The notes under the pieces were generated by a model that saw only the letters and a list, made by a program, of their open reading frames with translations, was not told the origin of the DNA and searched no databases. Source: Flavobacterium sp. (GTDB lineage: Bacteria > Bacteroidota > Bacteroidia > Flavobacteriales > Flavobacteriaceae). From it: 64,000 bases of DNA. Position numbers and translations under genes: made by a program. Position 1 is the stretch's first letter. Every line of letters starts with the position of its first letter. This document shows positions 53,674-63,342 of the stretch, piece by piece. The stretch lies in contig JADKDN010000002.1 in the NCBI GenBank assembly GCA_016718345.1, positions 248,001-312,000 of the forward strand, in the 5' to 3' direction.

Positions 53674-56097
53674 ATGTATGTAGTAAAAAGAGATGGCCAC
53701 AAGGAGCCAGTAATGTTTGACAAAATCACAGATAGAATTAAGAAACTATGTTATGGTTTGAATGATTTAGTAGATGCTGTAAAAGTGGCAATGAGGGTAA
53801 TTGAAGGATTATATGACGGAGTAACCACCTCAGAATTAGATAACTTAGCCGCAGAGACTGCAGCATCAATGACAATCGCACATCCTGATTATGCACAATT
53901 GGCAGCTAGAATTGCTATTTCTAACCTACACAAAAACACCAACAAATCATTCTCAGAAACGATGAATGAAATGTTTAATTATGTTAATCCAAGAACGAAT
54001 CTAAAAGCACCCTTATTATCTGAAGAAGTTCATAAAGTAATTATGGATAATGCAGAATTTTTAGATTCGCATATTATATACAACCGAGATTTCAACTACG
54101 ATTATTTTGGTTTCAAGACATTAGAGCGTTCGTATTTATTGAAAATAAACGGAAAAATCGTAGAAAGACCGCAACACATGTTAATGCGTGTGGCAGTAGG
54201 AATTCATTTAGATGACTTGGTATCGGTTTTAGAAACTTACGATTTGATGTCGAAGAAATTCTTTACGCACGCTACGCCAACTTTATTTAATGCGGGTACT
54301 CCAAAACCTCAAATGTCTTCTTGCTTTTTATTATCAATGAAAGATGACAGCATTGACGGAATCTATGATACATTAAAACAAACCGCAAAAATCTCGCAAT
54401 CAGCAGGAGGAATTGGATTATCTATTCATAATGTTCGTGCAACAGGTTCTTACATTCGCGGTACAAACGGAACCTCAAACGGAATTGTTCCTATGTTAAG
54501 AGTTTTCAACGACACTGCTCGTTATGTAGATCAAGGTGGAGGAAAACGAAAAGGAAGTTTCGCTATTTATTTGGAAACTTGGCACGCTGATATTTTTGAA
54601 TTCCTAGATTTGAAAAAGAATACTGGAAAAGAAGAAATGCGTGCTCGTGATTTGTTCTTTGCCATGTGGACTTCCGATTTATTCATGAAACGTGTTCAAG
54701 AAGACAGTACTTGGACTTTAATGTGTCCGAACGAATGTCCAGGATTGTATGATGTTTATGGCGATGAATTTGAAGCATTATATATTTCTTATGAAGAAAA
54801 AGGAAAAGGTCGCAAAACCATCAAAGCGCGTGAATTGTGGGAAAAAATTCTAGAATCTCAAATAGAAACTGGAACTCCATATATGCTTTATAAAGATGCT
54901 GCAAACAGAAAATCAAACCAAAAAAATCTTGGAACGATTCGCTCATCAAACTTATGTACTGAGATTATGGAATACACATCTGCAGATGAAATTGCAGTTT
55001 GTAACTTAGCTTCCATTTCATTACCTATGTTTGTAGAAAACGGAAAATTCAATCACGAATTGCTGTTTAAAGTAACCAAACGCGTTACGCGCAACCTTAA
55101 TAAAGTTATCGATAGAAATTACTATCCCGTCAAAGAAGCTGAAAATTCTAATTTACGTCACAGACCCGTTGGATTAGGGGTTCAAGGTCTAGCAGATGCA
55201 TTTATTCTATTGAGAATGCCATTTACTAGCGATGAAGCTAAAAAGTTAAACCAAGAAATATTCGAAACACTTTATTTTGCTGCTGTTACCGCATCCATGG
55301 AAATGGCTAAAGAAGAAGGTCCTTATTCTACTTTCAAGGGCTCTCCTATTTCAGAGGGATTGTTTCAACACAACCTTTGGAACATCAAAGACGAAGAATT
55401 ATCAGGAAGATGGGATTGGGCTTCTTTAAGAAAAGAAGTTGTTGAACACGGCGTGAGAAATTCACTTTTGGTAGCTCCAATGCCAACGGCGTCTACATCA
55501 CAAATTCTTGGAAACAATGAAGCCTTTGAACCTTACACTTCAAATATTTACACCCGTCGTGTGCTTTCAGGAGAATTCATTGTTGTAAACAAACATTTAC
55601 TAGAAGATTTAGTAAAACGAGGGTTGTGGAATGAAGAATTGAAACAAGAAATCATGAGACACAATGGTTCTGTTCAAAATATTGAGCGTATTCCACAAGA
55701 TTTAAAAGAACTATACAAAACAGTTTGGGAAATGTCCATGAAAGACATCATCGATATGTCTCGTCAAAGAGGTTATTTTATTGACCAATCACAATCGTTG
55801 AATTTGTTTATGCAAGATGCTAATTATGCTAAATTAACTTCAATGCATTTCTATGCTTGGCAATCTGGATTAAAAACCGGAATGTACTATTTGAGAACAA
55901 AAGCTGCAGTTGACGCAATTAAATTTACTCTAAATAACGACAAAAAAGCAGAACCAACCGCACAAGTTCCAGAACTAGTAGCCGTTGAAGTTGTTGCTCC
56001 AAATGAAACAGGAGAAATGACTGCCGAGGATTTTCAAGCCATGATTGAAAGAGCCAGAAATGCAGGACCAGACGATTGTGAAATGTGTGGGTCGTAA
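53674..56097 (+). CDS. nrdA: Ribonucleotide reductase class Ia, large subunit
   Basis: NrdA is the catalytic subunit. An ATP-cone (MYVVKRDGHKEPVMFDKITD, residues 1-~95) regulates activity allosterically. The active site shows SSCFLLSM and NLCTEIMEYTS, with the radical-cysteine, Asn and Glu in that region, and PMPTASTSQILGNNEAFEPY. The C-terminal CEMCGS holds the redox-active Cys pair recharged by thioredoxin. The start is uncertain: ATGs at 53668 and 53674 are open; I choose 53674 (MYVVKRDGH) by homology. It is intact and followed by a strong terminator. Confidence 0.96.
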   Translation: MYVVKRDGHKEPVMFDKITDRIKKLCYGLNDLVDAVKVAMRVIEGLYDGVTTSELDNLAAETAASMTIAHPDYAQLAARIAISNLHKNTNKSFSETMNEMFNYVNPRTNLKAPLLSEEVHKVIMDNAEFLDSHIIYNRDFNYDYFGFKTLERSYLLKINGKIVERPQHMLMRVAVGIHLDDLVSVLETYDLMSKKFFTHATPTLFNAGTPKPQMSSCFLLSMKDDSIDGIYDTLKQTAKISQSAGGIGLSIHNVRATGSYIRGTNGTSNGIVPMLRVFNDTARYVDQGGGKRKGSFAIYLETWHADIFEFLDLKKNTGKEEMRARDLFFAMWTSDLFMKRVQEDSTWTLMCPNECPGLYDVYGDEFEALYISYEEKGKGRKTIKARELWEKILESQIETGTPYMLYKDAANRKSNQKNLGTIRSSNLCTEIMEYTSADEIAVCNLASISLPMFVENGKFNHELLFKVTKRVTRNLNKVIDRNYYPVKEAENSNLRHRPVGLGVQGLADAFILLRMPFTSDEAKKLNQEIFETLYFAAVTASMEMAKEEGPYSTFKGSPISEGLFQHNLWNIKDEELSGRWDWASLRKEVVEHGVRNSLLVAPMPTASTSQILGNNEAFEPYTSNIYTRRVLSGEFIVVNKHLLEDLVKRGLWNEELKQEIMRHNGSVQNIERIPQDLKELYKTVWEMSMKDIIDMSRQRGYFIDQSQSLNLFMQDANYAKLTSMHFYAWQSGLKTGMYYLRTKAAVDAIKFTLNNDKKAEPTAQVPELVAVEVVAPNETGEMTAEDFQAMIERARNAGPDDCEMCGS

Positions 56098-56128
56098 ATA
56101 ATTTCAAATTAAATTTCAAAAATAGAAG

Positions 56129-56159
56129 CAGCTATCCTAATCCGATAGCTGTTTTTTTA
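56129..56159 (+). terminator. Terminator after nrdBA
   Basis: CAGCTATC (56129-56136) pairs with GATAGCTG (56144-56151), followed by a T-run. Confidence 0.87.
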
Positions 56160-56224
56160 TAATAGAAACCATTTGATTTTTAATAAACTTCAACAAAAAT
56201 CAGTGAACACAATTAAAAAAACAG

Positions 56225-56232
56225 TAAATTTG
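56225..56232 (+). promoter_or_regulatory. -7 element of the RDD gene
   Basis: TAAATTTG matches TAnnTTTG, 48 bases before the RDD start at 56281. Confidence 0.5.
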
Positions 56233-56280
56233 AGTTATCGGTAATTCAATTATTACTTTCAATTCAACCATTAATTAAAA

Positions 56281-56763
56281 ATGGAAAATAAAAAATTTAC
56301 AGTAACTAACGATTTGTTGGCCCCAAAAGGAAAGCGCTTTTTACACTTGGTTATCGACCTCTTAACACAACATATTATTGGACTTTCTATAGCTATGCTT
56401 ATTGTATTAATTTCAGAAAGCACGAATTGGTATATGCTAGCCGATTGGATAGATCAAACAGACAGTACAGAACAATTTTTTATTGGAGTATTCATTTTTA
56501 TTCCCTATTACCTACTCACCGAAATCTATTTCTCAAGAACCATTGGAAAATATTTTACAAAAACCTTAGTAGTAATGAAAGATGGTTCTCAACCTGACAA
56601 AAAAACAATACTCAAGCGAACGTTGTGTCGCCTGATTCCTTTTGAATTCATTTCTTTCATGGGAGAAGATTCACAAGGTTGGCATGATGTTTTTTCAACT
56701 ACTTATGTGGTAAATAAACGTCGCTTTTATGAAAAGAAAAAACTTTATGATTCATTTTTATAA
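56281..56763 (+). CDS. RDD family membrane protein
   Basis: A 160-residue RDD-domain protein with three membrane helices. The Arg-Asp region is at GKRFLHLVIDLLTQHIIGLS, and RTIGKYFTKTLVVMKDGSQP with RTLCRLIPFEFISFMGEDSQ are typical of the family. RDD proteins may transport small molecules or ions; the function here is unknown. It is followed by dgt after about 47 bases. No damage. Confidence 0.87.
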   Translation: MENKKFTVTNDLLAPKGKRFLHLVIDLLTQHIIGLSIAMLIVLISESTNWYMLADWIDQTDSTEQFFIGVFIFIPYYLLTEIYFSRTIGKYFTKTLVVMKDGSQPDKKTILKRTLCRLIPFEFISFMGEDSQGWHDVFSTTYVVNKRRFYEKKKLYDSFL

Positions 56764-56810
56764 TACAACCCATTTAAATTTATCTTTACAAATCAATATT
56801 TAAACACCAA

Positions 56811-58157
56811 ATGAACTGGGAACAACTACTATCATTGAAACGTCAAGGAGACAAAGGCAAACGATTACGCATAGAACAAGACGATACTCGCTTGGGCTTT
56901 GAAGTCGATTATGACCGAATTATTTTTTCTTCAGCTTTCAGAAGTTTGCAAGACAAAACTCAAGTTATACCGCTTTCTAAAACAGATTTTGTTCACACTC
57001 GATTGACACATAGCTTAGAAGTTTCGGTCGTGGGTCGTTCATTAGGAAGATTGGTTGGGAAAAAAATAATCGAAAAATATCCACATCTCAAAGAAGTTCA
57101 TGGTTTTCATATGAATGATTTTGGAGCTATTGTTGCTGCGGCTTCCTTAGCACACGATATCGGAAACCCACCATTTGGCCATTCTGGCGAAAAAGCCATT
57201 GGCGAATATTTCTCAATAGGTAATGGACAAAAGTTTAAAGAAAAATTAACCGAAAAGGAATGGCAAGATTTAATAGATTTTGAAGGCAATGCCAATGGGT
57301 TCTCTGTTTTAACCTCTGATAGACCAGGAATTGAAGGAGGTCTGAGAATTTCGTATGCTACTCTTGGTGCTTTTATGAAATATCCCAAAGAAAGTCTTCC
57401 TAAAAAGCCTACCAAAAATATAGCTGATAAAAAATATGGGTTCTTCCAATCGGACAAATCATTCTTTCAAGAGGTTGCTTCAGACCTTGGATTAATTTCC
57501 AACAAAAATGGAGACGATATTGGCTTCGAAAGACATCCTCTAGCCTATCTTGTAGAAGCTGCCGATGATATTTGCTATACCATAATCGATTTTGAAGACG
57601 GAATTAACCTTGGTCTTGTTTCAGAAGATTTTGCCTTAGAATATTTGATTAAGTTAGTGAAAGACAGTATTGATGTAGACAAATATAAAACACTTACCAC
57701 TAAAGAAGACAGAATCAGCTACTTGCGAGCCTTAGCAATAGGAAGTTTAATAAACGATGCTGTTCGCGTGTTTTTAGAAAATGAAGAAGATATTTTAAGG
57801 GGTAAATTCCCCTATGCTCTGACTGACAAAAGCAAGTATAAAGCTCAAATGGATGACATTATCAAATTGAGCGTGAAAAATATTTATCAAAGTCGAGAAG
57901 TAATTGAAAAAGAATTGGTAGGCTATCAAATTATACAAACGTTACTAGATAAATTCATCACTGCTTTCAACAATAAATTTGAAGGCAAAACCTCTAGTTA
58001 TGATGGTTTACTACTTAAAATGTTACCTGAAAAATTCATTGAGGAAAAAGAAAATTTGTATAACCGACTCTTGCATATTTGCCATTATGTGTCGCTTTTG
58101 ACAGATGGAAATGCTTTAGAAATATACAAAACAATCAACGGAAATAAAAAGACCTAA
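56811..58157 (+). CDS. dgt: Deoxyguanosinetriphosphate triphosphohydrolase-like protein
   Basis: An HD-domain dNTP triphosphohydrolase splitting dNTPs into deoxynucleoside and triphosphate. The 448-residue protein has IIFSSAFRSLQDKTQVIPLS, the first His in THSLEVSVVGRSLG, the HD pair in SLAHDIGNPPFGHSGEKAI and a later Asp in EAADDICYTIIDFEDG. It balances dNTP pools, which fits its position after nrdBA. It converges with the DUF3078 gene one base from its stop. Confidence 0.93.
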   Translation: MNWEQLLSLKRQGDKGKRLRIEQDDTRLGFEVDYDRIIFSSAFRSLQDKTQVIPLSKTDFVHTRLTHSLEVSVVGRSLGRLVGKKIIEKYPHLKEVHGFHMNDFGAIVAAASLAHDIGNPPFGHSGEKAIGEYFSIGNGQKFKEKLTEKEWQDLIDFEGNANGFSVLTSDRPGIEGGLRISYATLGAFMKYPKESLPKKPTKNIADKKYGFFQSDKSFFQEVASDLGLISNKNGDDIGFERHPLAYLVEAADDICYTIIDFEDGINLGLVSEDFALEYLIKLVKDSIDVDKYKTLTTKEDRISYLRALAIGSLINDAVRVFLENEEDILRGKFPYALTDKSKYKAQMDDIIKLSVKNIYQSREVIEKELVGYQIIQTLLDKFITAFNNKFEGKTSSYDGLLLKMLPEKFIEEKENLYNRLLHICHYVSLLTDGNALEIYKTINGNKKT

Positions 58158-58158
58158 T

Positions 58159-59084
58159 TTAGAAATTGTATTCCAACCCAATTCCTAGCATTTGTTTTAA
58201 TTGAACTTTTGGACCAACACTAATTTGCTCACCATTAATCTCTTTCTTGGCTTTGATATCATCATCATAAATCAAATTAAAACCAATATTGGCCTTTACA
58301 TATTGATTTACAATCAAGTCAAACAAGGTTTGCCAATCGACATCTATATTCCCAAAGTGATTCAAATAATCGGAATACAGTATAAGTCTATTTTCAAAAG
58401 TAATGTTTTTGGCAATTTCTTTTTATAATAATTAGTAACAAGAATACCTAACTCTGTTTTGGTTCTTTTTCCTTCTGAAATAATATTGCCATTAGTATCA
58501 TAAACCGCTTTTTCAACCCCAAAAGCCCCTTGATTGGCTAATCGCTTATCCAATACCAAAGTGTTTTTTAGTGTTAAAGGCGAAAAGTAAAAAACAAACT
58601 TTTTCTCTTTGTTGAAATACTCCGCTCCCATTCCAAAAAAAGTATAGGCAGGAGCAAAAGGTTTTGAAATCGCAAAATCAGTATTCGGATAATTATATCC
58701 GTTAGTAAATTGGGTATTAAAATTGAATTTTATAGTATGATACCAGTTTGATAACGTATCATTCCTGTATCCAAAAGTGGAATTAAACCTAAAAACATCA
58801 TCCGTTTTTCGAACTTCGACTCCATCTTGTTTATTAACGCCATATCTGACAATGAGTTCATTAAACCACAATACATTTTGCCGTTTGTAGGTTCTATTAA
58901 AATCCCCTTTCAATAATCCAGAAACCGAACTTTGACCTCCTGCACTCCAGTTCACAAAAGCTATTTCGCTAAGATCAAATCCTACGGTGTTTTTGTGCTT
59001 CCAACTAGAAATACTGTCCTGAGAAAATGAAAATGTAGAGCTAAAAATTATAAAAAAACCAACAAAAAAATGCGCTAACTTCAT
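58159..59084 (-). CDS. DUF3078 exported protein (one frameshift)
   Basis: A predicted outer-membrane beta-barrel-like protein of about 308 residues (DUF3078). The signal peptide (FFVGFFIIFSSTFSFSQ) precedes WKHKNTVGFDLSEIAFVNWS, the family start, and alternating hydrophobic strands end in a C-terminal phenylalanine (LKQMLGIGLEYNF). One A is missing near 58417-58425: TNYYKK should continue EIAKNITFENRLIL. Function is unknown. It lies just downstream of dxs on the same strand. Confidence 0.82.
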
Positions 59085-59113
59085 TAAAAATAAAACGTTT
59101 TAATAGACAAAAT

Positions 59114-60881
59114 TTACAAACTAGAAAAAAGCTCTTCAAGGCTTTTAACGTCAATTCTACAATAATGTTGTAGTTCCTCAACTGTTCCTTGTTCGATAAA
59201 CTTGTCTGGAATACCTAGAGTTCTTATTCTATTTTGACAATTATTCCTTGCTGCAAACTCAATAACTTCAGAACCAAATCCACCCTTTACTACCCCATCT
59301 TCAATGGTAATAATCGTTTCAAAAGTCCTAAAAATGCCCAAACAACTTTTCATCCAAGGGTTTAACAAACGGAAAATCATAATGAGCAAAATCATTAGAC
59401 TTATGAATATTTTTTAATGCTTGAATGACAGTAGAACCAATAGTTCCATTAGATAAAATGGCTATTCTATTCCCTTCTTTTAGGCAATTAGCAGCACCTA
59501 TTTCAATTTTTTGATACGGTTGTTGCCAATCCACTACCGAACCTCTACCTCTTGGATAACGAATAGCGATTGGATGAGGCAATCCTAATTGTGCAGTGTA
59601 CAGTATATTCCTCAAAGAAATTTCGTTAATTGGTGCATAAATGATCATATTGGGAATACAGCGCAAATAGGCCAAATCAAAAACACCATGATGTGTAGCA
59701 CCATCTTCGCCAACTAATCCTGCTCTGTCCAAACAAAAAATAACAGGTAAATCTTGCAAAGCCACATCGTGTATCACTTGGTCGTAGGCGCGTTGCAAAA
59801 AAGTAGAGTAAATATTGCAAAAAACAATCATCCCTTGCGTAGCCATTCCAGCCGATAAAGTCACCGCATGTTGTTCGGCAATACCTACATCAATAGCGCG
59901 CTTAGGAAATTCATCCATCATAAATTTTAACGAGCTACCAGTCGGCATCGCAGGAGTAATTCCAATAATTTTTTCGTTTTTCCTTGCCAAGTCCAGCAAG
60001 GTCAATCCAAAAACATCCTGAAATTTAGGCGGTATATTATCTTCTACTTTGGAATGAATCTCACCAGTTATCGCATCAAATTTACCCGGAGCATGGTATT
60101 TCACCTGATTTTCCTCTGCTTGTTGTAAACCCTTCCCCTTGGTAGTAATAACGTGTAAAAACTTAGGCCCTTTCACTTTTTGCAGTCGCTTCAATTCCTT
60201 TATAACGGCAAAAATATCGTTCCCATCAATAGGTCCCGAATAATCAAAATTCAAGGACTTAATCATGTTGTTCTGTTTCGGATTCTTTCCTTCTTTCACC
60301 GAAGTAAGATACTTCTTCAAAGCCCCAACGCTTGGGTCAATTCCTATGGCATTATCATTGAGAATTACTAGCAAATTGGCGTCCGTCTCTCCCGCATGAT
60401 TCAACCCTTCAAAAGCCATCCCAGAAGCAATAGAAGCATCGCCAATCACCGCAATATGTTGTCTCTCAAAATCACCTTTTAAACCCGAAGCAATTGCCAT
60501 TCCCAAAGCTGCCGAAATGGAAGTAGAAGAATGACCTACGCCAAAAGCATCATAAATACTTTCACTTCGTTTTGGGAAACCAGAAATCCCGTTGAGCTGC
60601 CTGTTGGTATGAAAATTTTCCCTTCTTCCCGTCAATATTTTGTGTCCGTAGGCTTGATGACCTACATCCCAAACCAACACATCTTCAGGTGTATTAAAGA
60701 CGTAATGCAAAGCAATGGTCAATTCAACAACGCCCAAACTTGCTCCCAAATGCCCTTCCTTAGTAGCTACAATATCAATAATAAAATCACGCAGTTCCTG
60801 AGCCAATTGAGGCAATTGATTTTCATCAAGGCGTCGCAGCTCGGATGGATTCTGGATATGTGTAAGTAAATTATCAGACAT
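59114..60881 (-). CDS. dxs: 1-deoxy-D-xylulose-5-phosphate synthase (one frameshift)
   Basis: DXS starts the MEP isoprenoid pathway by condensing pyruvate and glyceraldehyde-3-phosphate with thiamine pyrophosphate. The ~589-residue enzyme shows the N-terminal GHLGASLGVVELTIALHYVF, the ThDP motif GDASIASGMAFEGLNHAGE with NDNAIGID, the AEQHAVTLSAGMATQG segment and FCLDRAGLVGEDGATHHGVF. One extra base near 59338-59345 breaks the frame; it should continue KLLGIFRTFETIITIEDGVV. The ATG at 60881 is four bases after a -7 element, so the mRNA is probably leaderless. Divergent from tadA. Since DXS needs ThDP, it links to the thiamine locus. Confidence 0.95.
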
Positions 60882-60885
60882 GAAG

Positions 60886-60893
60886 CAAATGTA
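60886..60893 (-). promoter_or_regulatory. -7 element of dxs, four bases before ATG
   Basis: TACATTTG on the minus strand, then CTTC, then the dxs ATG at 60881. The spacing places the start site at the ATG (leaderless). Confidence 0.6.
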
Positions 60894-60906
60894 CAAATTG
60901 AATTCC

Positions 60907-60914
60907 TATTTTTG
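60907..60914 (+). promoter_or_regulatory. -7 element of tadA, four bases before ATG
   Basis: TATTTTTG, then CTTC, then the tadA ATG at 60919. It is the mirror arrangement of dxs, in a 37-base intergenic region. Confidence 0.6.
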
Positions 60915-60918
60915 CTTC

Positions 60919-61362
60919 ATGGAAAACATTTTCACCGACGAATATTTTATGAAAAAAGCCTTGCAGGAAGCCGAACTGGCTTTTGAAAAAGGGGAAGTCC
61001 CTGTAGGTGCCATCGTAGTAATCGATAACAAAATAATCGCTCGGAGCCACAATTTAACCGAATTATTAAACGACGTTACAGCCCATGCCGAAATGCAATC
61101 CATAACAGCAGCGGCAAATTTCCTAGGCGGAAAATACCTAATTGGCTGTACACTTTACGTTACCCTTGAACCATGCCAGATGTGCGCAGGAGCGCTATAC
61201 TGGAGTCAAATCTCAAAAATTGTTTTTGGAGCTAGTGACGAACATCGTGGTTTTGAAAAAATGGGAACACAATTGCATCCCAAAACAGTTTTAGTGCGTG
61301 GGGTTTTAGCAAATGAAGCTTCGGAATTGATGAAGCGTTTTTTTGCGGAGAGGAGGAAGTAA
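60919..61362 (+). CDS. tadA: tRNA-specific adenosine deaminase
   Basis: TadA converts A34 to inosine in tRNA-Arg(ACG). The 147-residue protein has the zinc site AHAEMQSI (H56, catalytic E58) and EPCQMCAGAL (C86, C89), and the start EYFMKKALQEAELAFEKGEV followed by PVGAIVV. I choose the ATG at 60919; an earlier ATG at 60880 overlaps dxs and lies before the promoter. It shares the intergenic region with dxs and ends before a terminator shared with RNase G. Confidence 0.93.
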   Translation: MENIFTDEYFMKKALQEAELAFEKGEVPVGAIVVIDNKIIARSHNLTELLNDVTAHAEMQSITAAANFLGGKYLIGCTLYVTLEPCQMCAGALYWSQISKIVFGASDEHRGFEKMGTQLHPKTVLVRGVLANEASELMKRFFAERRK

Positions 61363-61375
61363 TTTTTAGCCATAA

Positions 61376-61407
61376 AAAAACCGCCCCAATACATCGGGGC
61401 GGTTTTT
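61376..61407. terminator. Bidirectional terminator between tadA and RNase G
   Basis: AAAAACCGCCCC pairs with GGGGCGG and the following T-run; it is unusually GC-rich for this genome. It serves both converging genes. Confidence 0.87.
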
Positions 61408-61410
61408 AAT

Positions 61411-62964
61411 TTAATCTGCAATAACATTTCCTTTTTTATCAAAGAAATGATATTCTAAATACGTGTAAGCGTCACGTGGTATGATTCTCACCCACTTTTT
61501 ATGTTCAAAAAACCATTTTGAACGTAATGATGGAAAACCTTTACTGAGGTATGCAGCCACAAAAGGATGTACATTAAGCACAACTTTGTTGTGGGTTTTT
61601 AAAATGCGTTCTAGATCAAAAGCAATTTTATCAATGATTTGAATTGGCGCTTCAATTTCGCCCTCTACATTGTTTGGGTCTTCTTCACTAGTTTTAATAT
61701 TTACTTCTGGTCTTACTCTTTGTCTGGTAATCTGGACTAGCCCAAATTTACTCGGCGGTAAGATTTTGTGTTTGGCTTTATCATCGCTCATTTCTTCTCT
61801 CAAGAAGTCGAACAACACTTTTCTATTTTCTGGATTTTGCATATCGATAAAATCAATAACTATGATGCCTCCCATATCTCGCAAACGCAATTGTCTAGCG
61901 ATTTCGGCAGCGGCAATCATATTGACTTCCATGGCTGTATCTTCCTGGTTGGTTGCCTTATTAGAACGGTTTCCGCTGTTCACGTCTATAACGTGTAACG
62001 CTTCAGTGTGTTCGATAATAAGATAAGCCCCTTTACTCATGGATACTGTTTTTCCAAAAGAAGTTTTGATTTGTCTCTCTATGTTGTATTTCTCAAAAAT
62101 AGGAGTGTCTTTAGATTGATAAAACTTAACCATTGATTGTTTGGAAGGTGCAATTTCTTGCACGTAATCCTTTGTTTCGTTGTACAACTCTTCGTCATCT
62201 ATATGAATGCCGCTAAAGGTATCATTAAAAACGTCTCTTAATATTGAAGATGCTCTGTTGAGCTCCCCCAACACCTTGGACGGATGATGAGCAGTTGGTA
62301 ATTTTTTACACATTGCAGTCCATCTATCTATCAGGCTCTGCAAATCTTTTTCTATTTCGGCTGTATTTTTGCCTTTGGCTACTGTGCGAACAATAACACC
62401 AAATCCTTTTGGTTTGATAGCTTGTACAAGTTTTTTAAGTCTGTCTTTTTCGCCTTTTTCTTCTATTTTTTGAGAAACAGAAACGCGATCTGAGAACGGA
62501 ACTAAAACAATATAACGTCCAGCAAGGGAAAGCTCTGAGCTAATTCTTGGTCCTTTGGTCGATATTGGTTCTTTCACAACTTGCACTAAAATGGATTGAT
62601 TGGCGCTAAGCACACTGGCTACAGTGCCGTCTTTATCAATCTCTTTTTCAAACTGAAAGTTTTTTAGGGAGAAATCTTTTAATTTACCTGCGCTTACAAG
62701 TTTTATGAATTTCAGTTGGGAAGCAAGATTTGGACCTAAATCGTGATAATGTAAAAAGGCGTCTTTTTCGAAGCCTACATTTACAAAAGCGGCATTAAGT
62801 CCCGCAACAGGTTTTCGTATTTTGGCAATAAAAATATCGCCTACTTGGAATTTGCTGGTTTCTCGTTCTTTGTGTAATTCAATTAGTTTTCCATCTTTTA
62901 ATAAGGCAAAATCTACGGCTTCAGAACTAGATCGGATGATTAATTCTTTATTCACGCTGTACAT
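61411..62964 (-). CDS. rng: Ribonuclease G/E family endoribonuclease
   Basis: An RNase E/G-family enzyme of 517 residues, cutting single-stranded RNA in rRNA processing and mRNA decay. An S1 domain (about residues 35-130, VGDIFIAKIRKPVAGLNAAF, VNVGFEKDAFLHYHDL) precedes the catalytic core with the DNase I-like site LHVIDVNSGN and GGIIVIDFIDM, both carrying the magnesium aspartates. The CPxC zinc-link of E. coli RNase E is not visible, so it resembles RNase G. It lies downstream of the small basic protein and HU on the same strand. Confidence 0.93.
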   Translation of the reverse strand: MYSVNKELIIRSSSEAVDFALLKDGKLIELHKERETSKFQVGDIFIAKIRKPVAGLNAAFVNVGFEKDAFLHYHDLGPNLASQLKFIKLVSAGKLKDFSLKNFQFEKEIDKDGTVASVLSANQSILVQVVKEPISTKGPRISSELSLAGRYIVLVPFSDRVSVSQKIEEKGEKDRLKKLVQAIKPKGFGVIVRTVAKGKNTAEIEKDLQSLIDRWTAMCKKLPTAHHPSKVLGELNRASSILRDVFNDTFSGIHIDDEELYNETKDYVQEIAPSKQSMVKFYQSKDTPIFEKYNIERQIKTSFGKTVSMSKGAYLIIEHTEALHVIDVNSGNRSNKATNQEDTAMEVNMIAAAEIARQLRLRDMGGIIVIDFIDMQNPENRKVLFDFLREEMSDDKAKHKILPPSKFGLVQITRQRVRPEVNIKTSEEDPNNVEGEIEAPIQIIDKIAFDLERILKTHNKVVLNVHPFVAAYLSKGFPSLRSKWFFEHKKWVRIIPRDAYTYLEYHFFDKKGNVIAD

Positions 62965-63197
62965 TTTTATCCTGACTTTTAAATTGGTTTGGGTTTGGTT
63001 TGGTTTTTCAATTCTTAAATCTATAAACCTAAATCCTAAACCACTAATTTCAGGATGGATTAAACAATATTTTAACAGGTATTGTACCCGGAGTTAAAGA
63101 CTGTTAGAATAATAGATTGATAGATAATAGACTGTTTATTCTTTTATCTTTTTGTCTTTCATCTTTTTTGTCTTTTCTCAATTTCAATGAACTTTAA

Positions 63198-63235
63198 AAA
63201 AAGAAAAAGTAGTTATTAGACTACTTTTTCTTTTT
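63198..63235 (-). terminator. Terminator overlapping the end of the small basic gene
   Basis: A perfect 16-bp stem AAAAAGAAAAAGTAGT (minus strand) with its complement and a 6-base loop, ending in a T-run. The 5' arm includes the last lysine codons and the stop of the small basic gene, so the coding end doubles as a terminator arm. Confidence 0.82.
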
Positions 63236-63312
63236 GTGACGGTTAGCTCTCGCTCTTTTTTTACGTTTGTGCGTCGCTACCTTATGTCTTTTTCTTTTTT
63301 ACCACTTGGCAT
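63221..63312 (-). CDS. 30-residue highly basic protein (one frameshift)
   Basis: A tiny gene read after adding one A to a homopolymer near 63294-63300. The chain starts MPSGKKRKRHKVATHK and ends RKKRARANRHKKKK, 30 residues of which more than half are Lys, Arg or His. It resembles small basic ribosome-associated proteins; I do not recognise the family for certain, and a Flavobacterium-type extra ribosomal protein is one option. It lies 30 bases after the HU gene on the same strand. Without the added base, the frame stops after eleven residues (MPSGKKEKDIR). Confidence rests on the lysine/arginine-rich pattern and the terminator at its end. Confidence 0.6.
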
Positions 63313-63342
63313 AGTTGGTGATTTTGTGATTAATAAATATTT

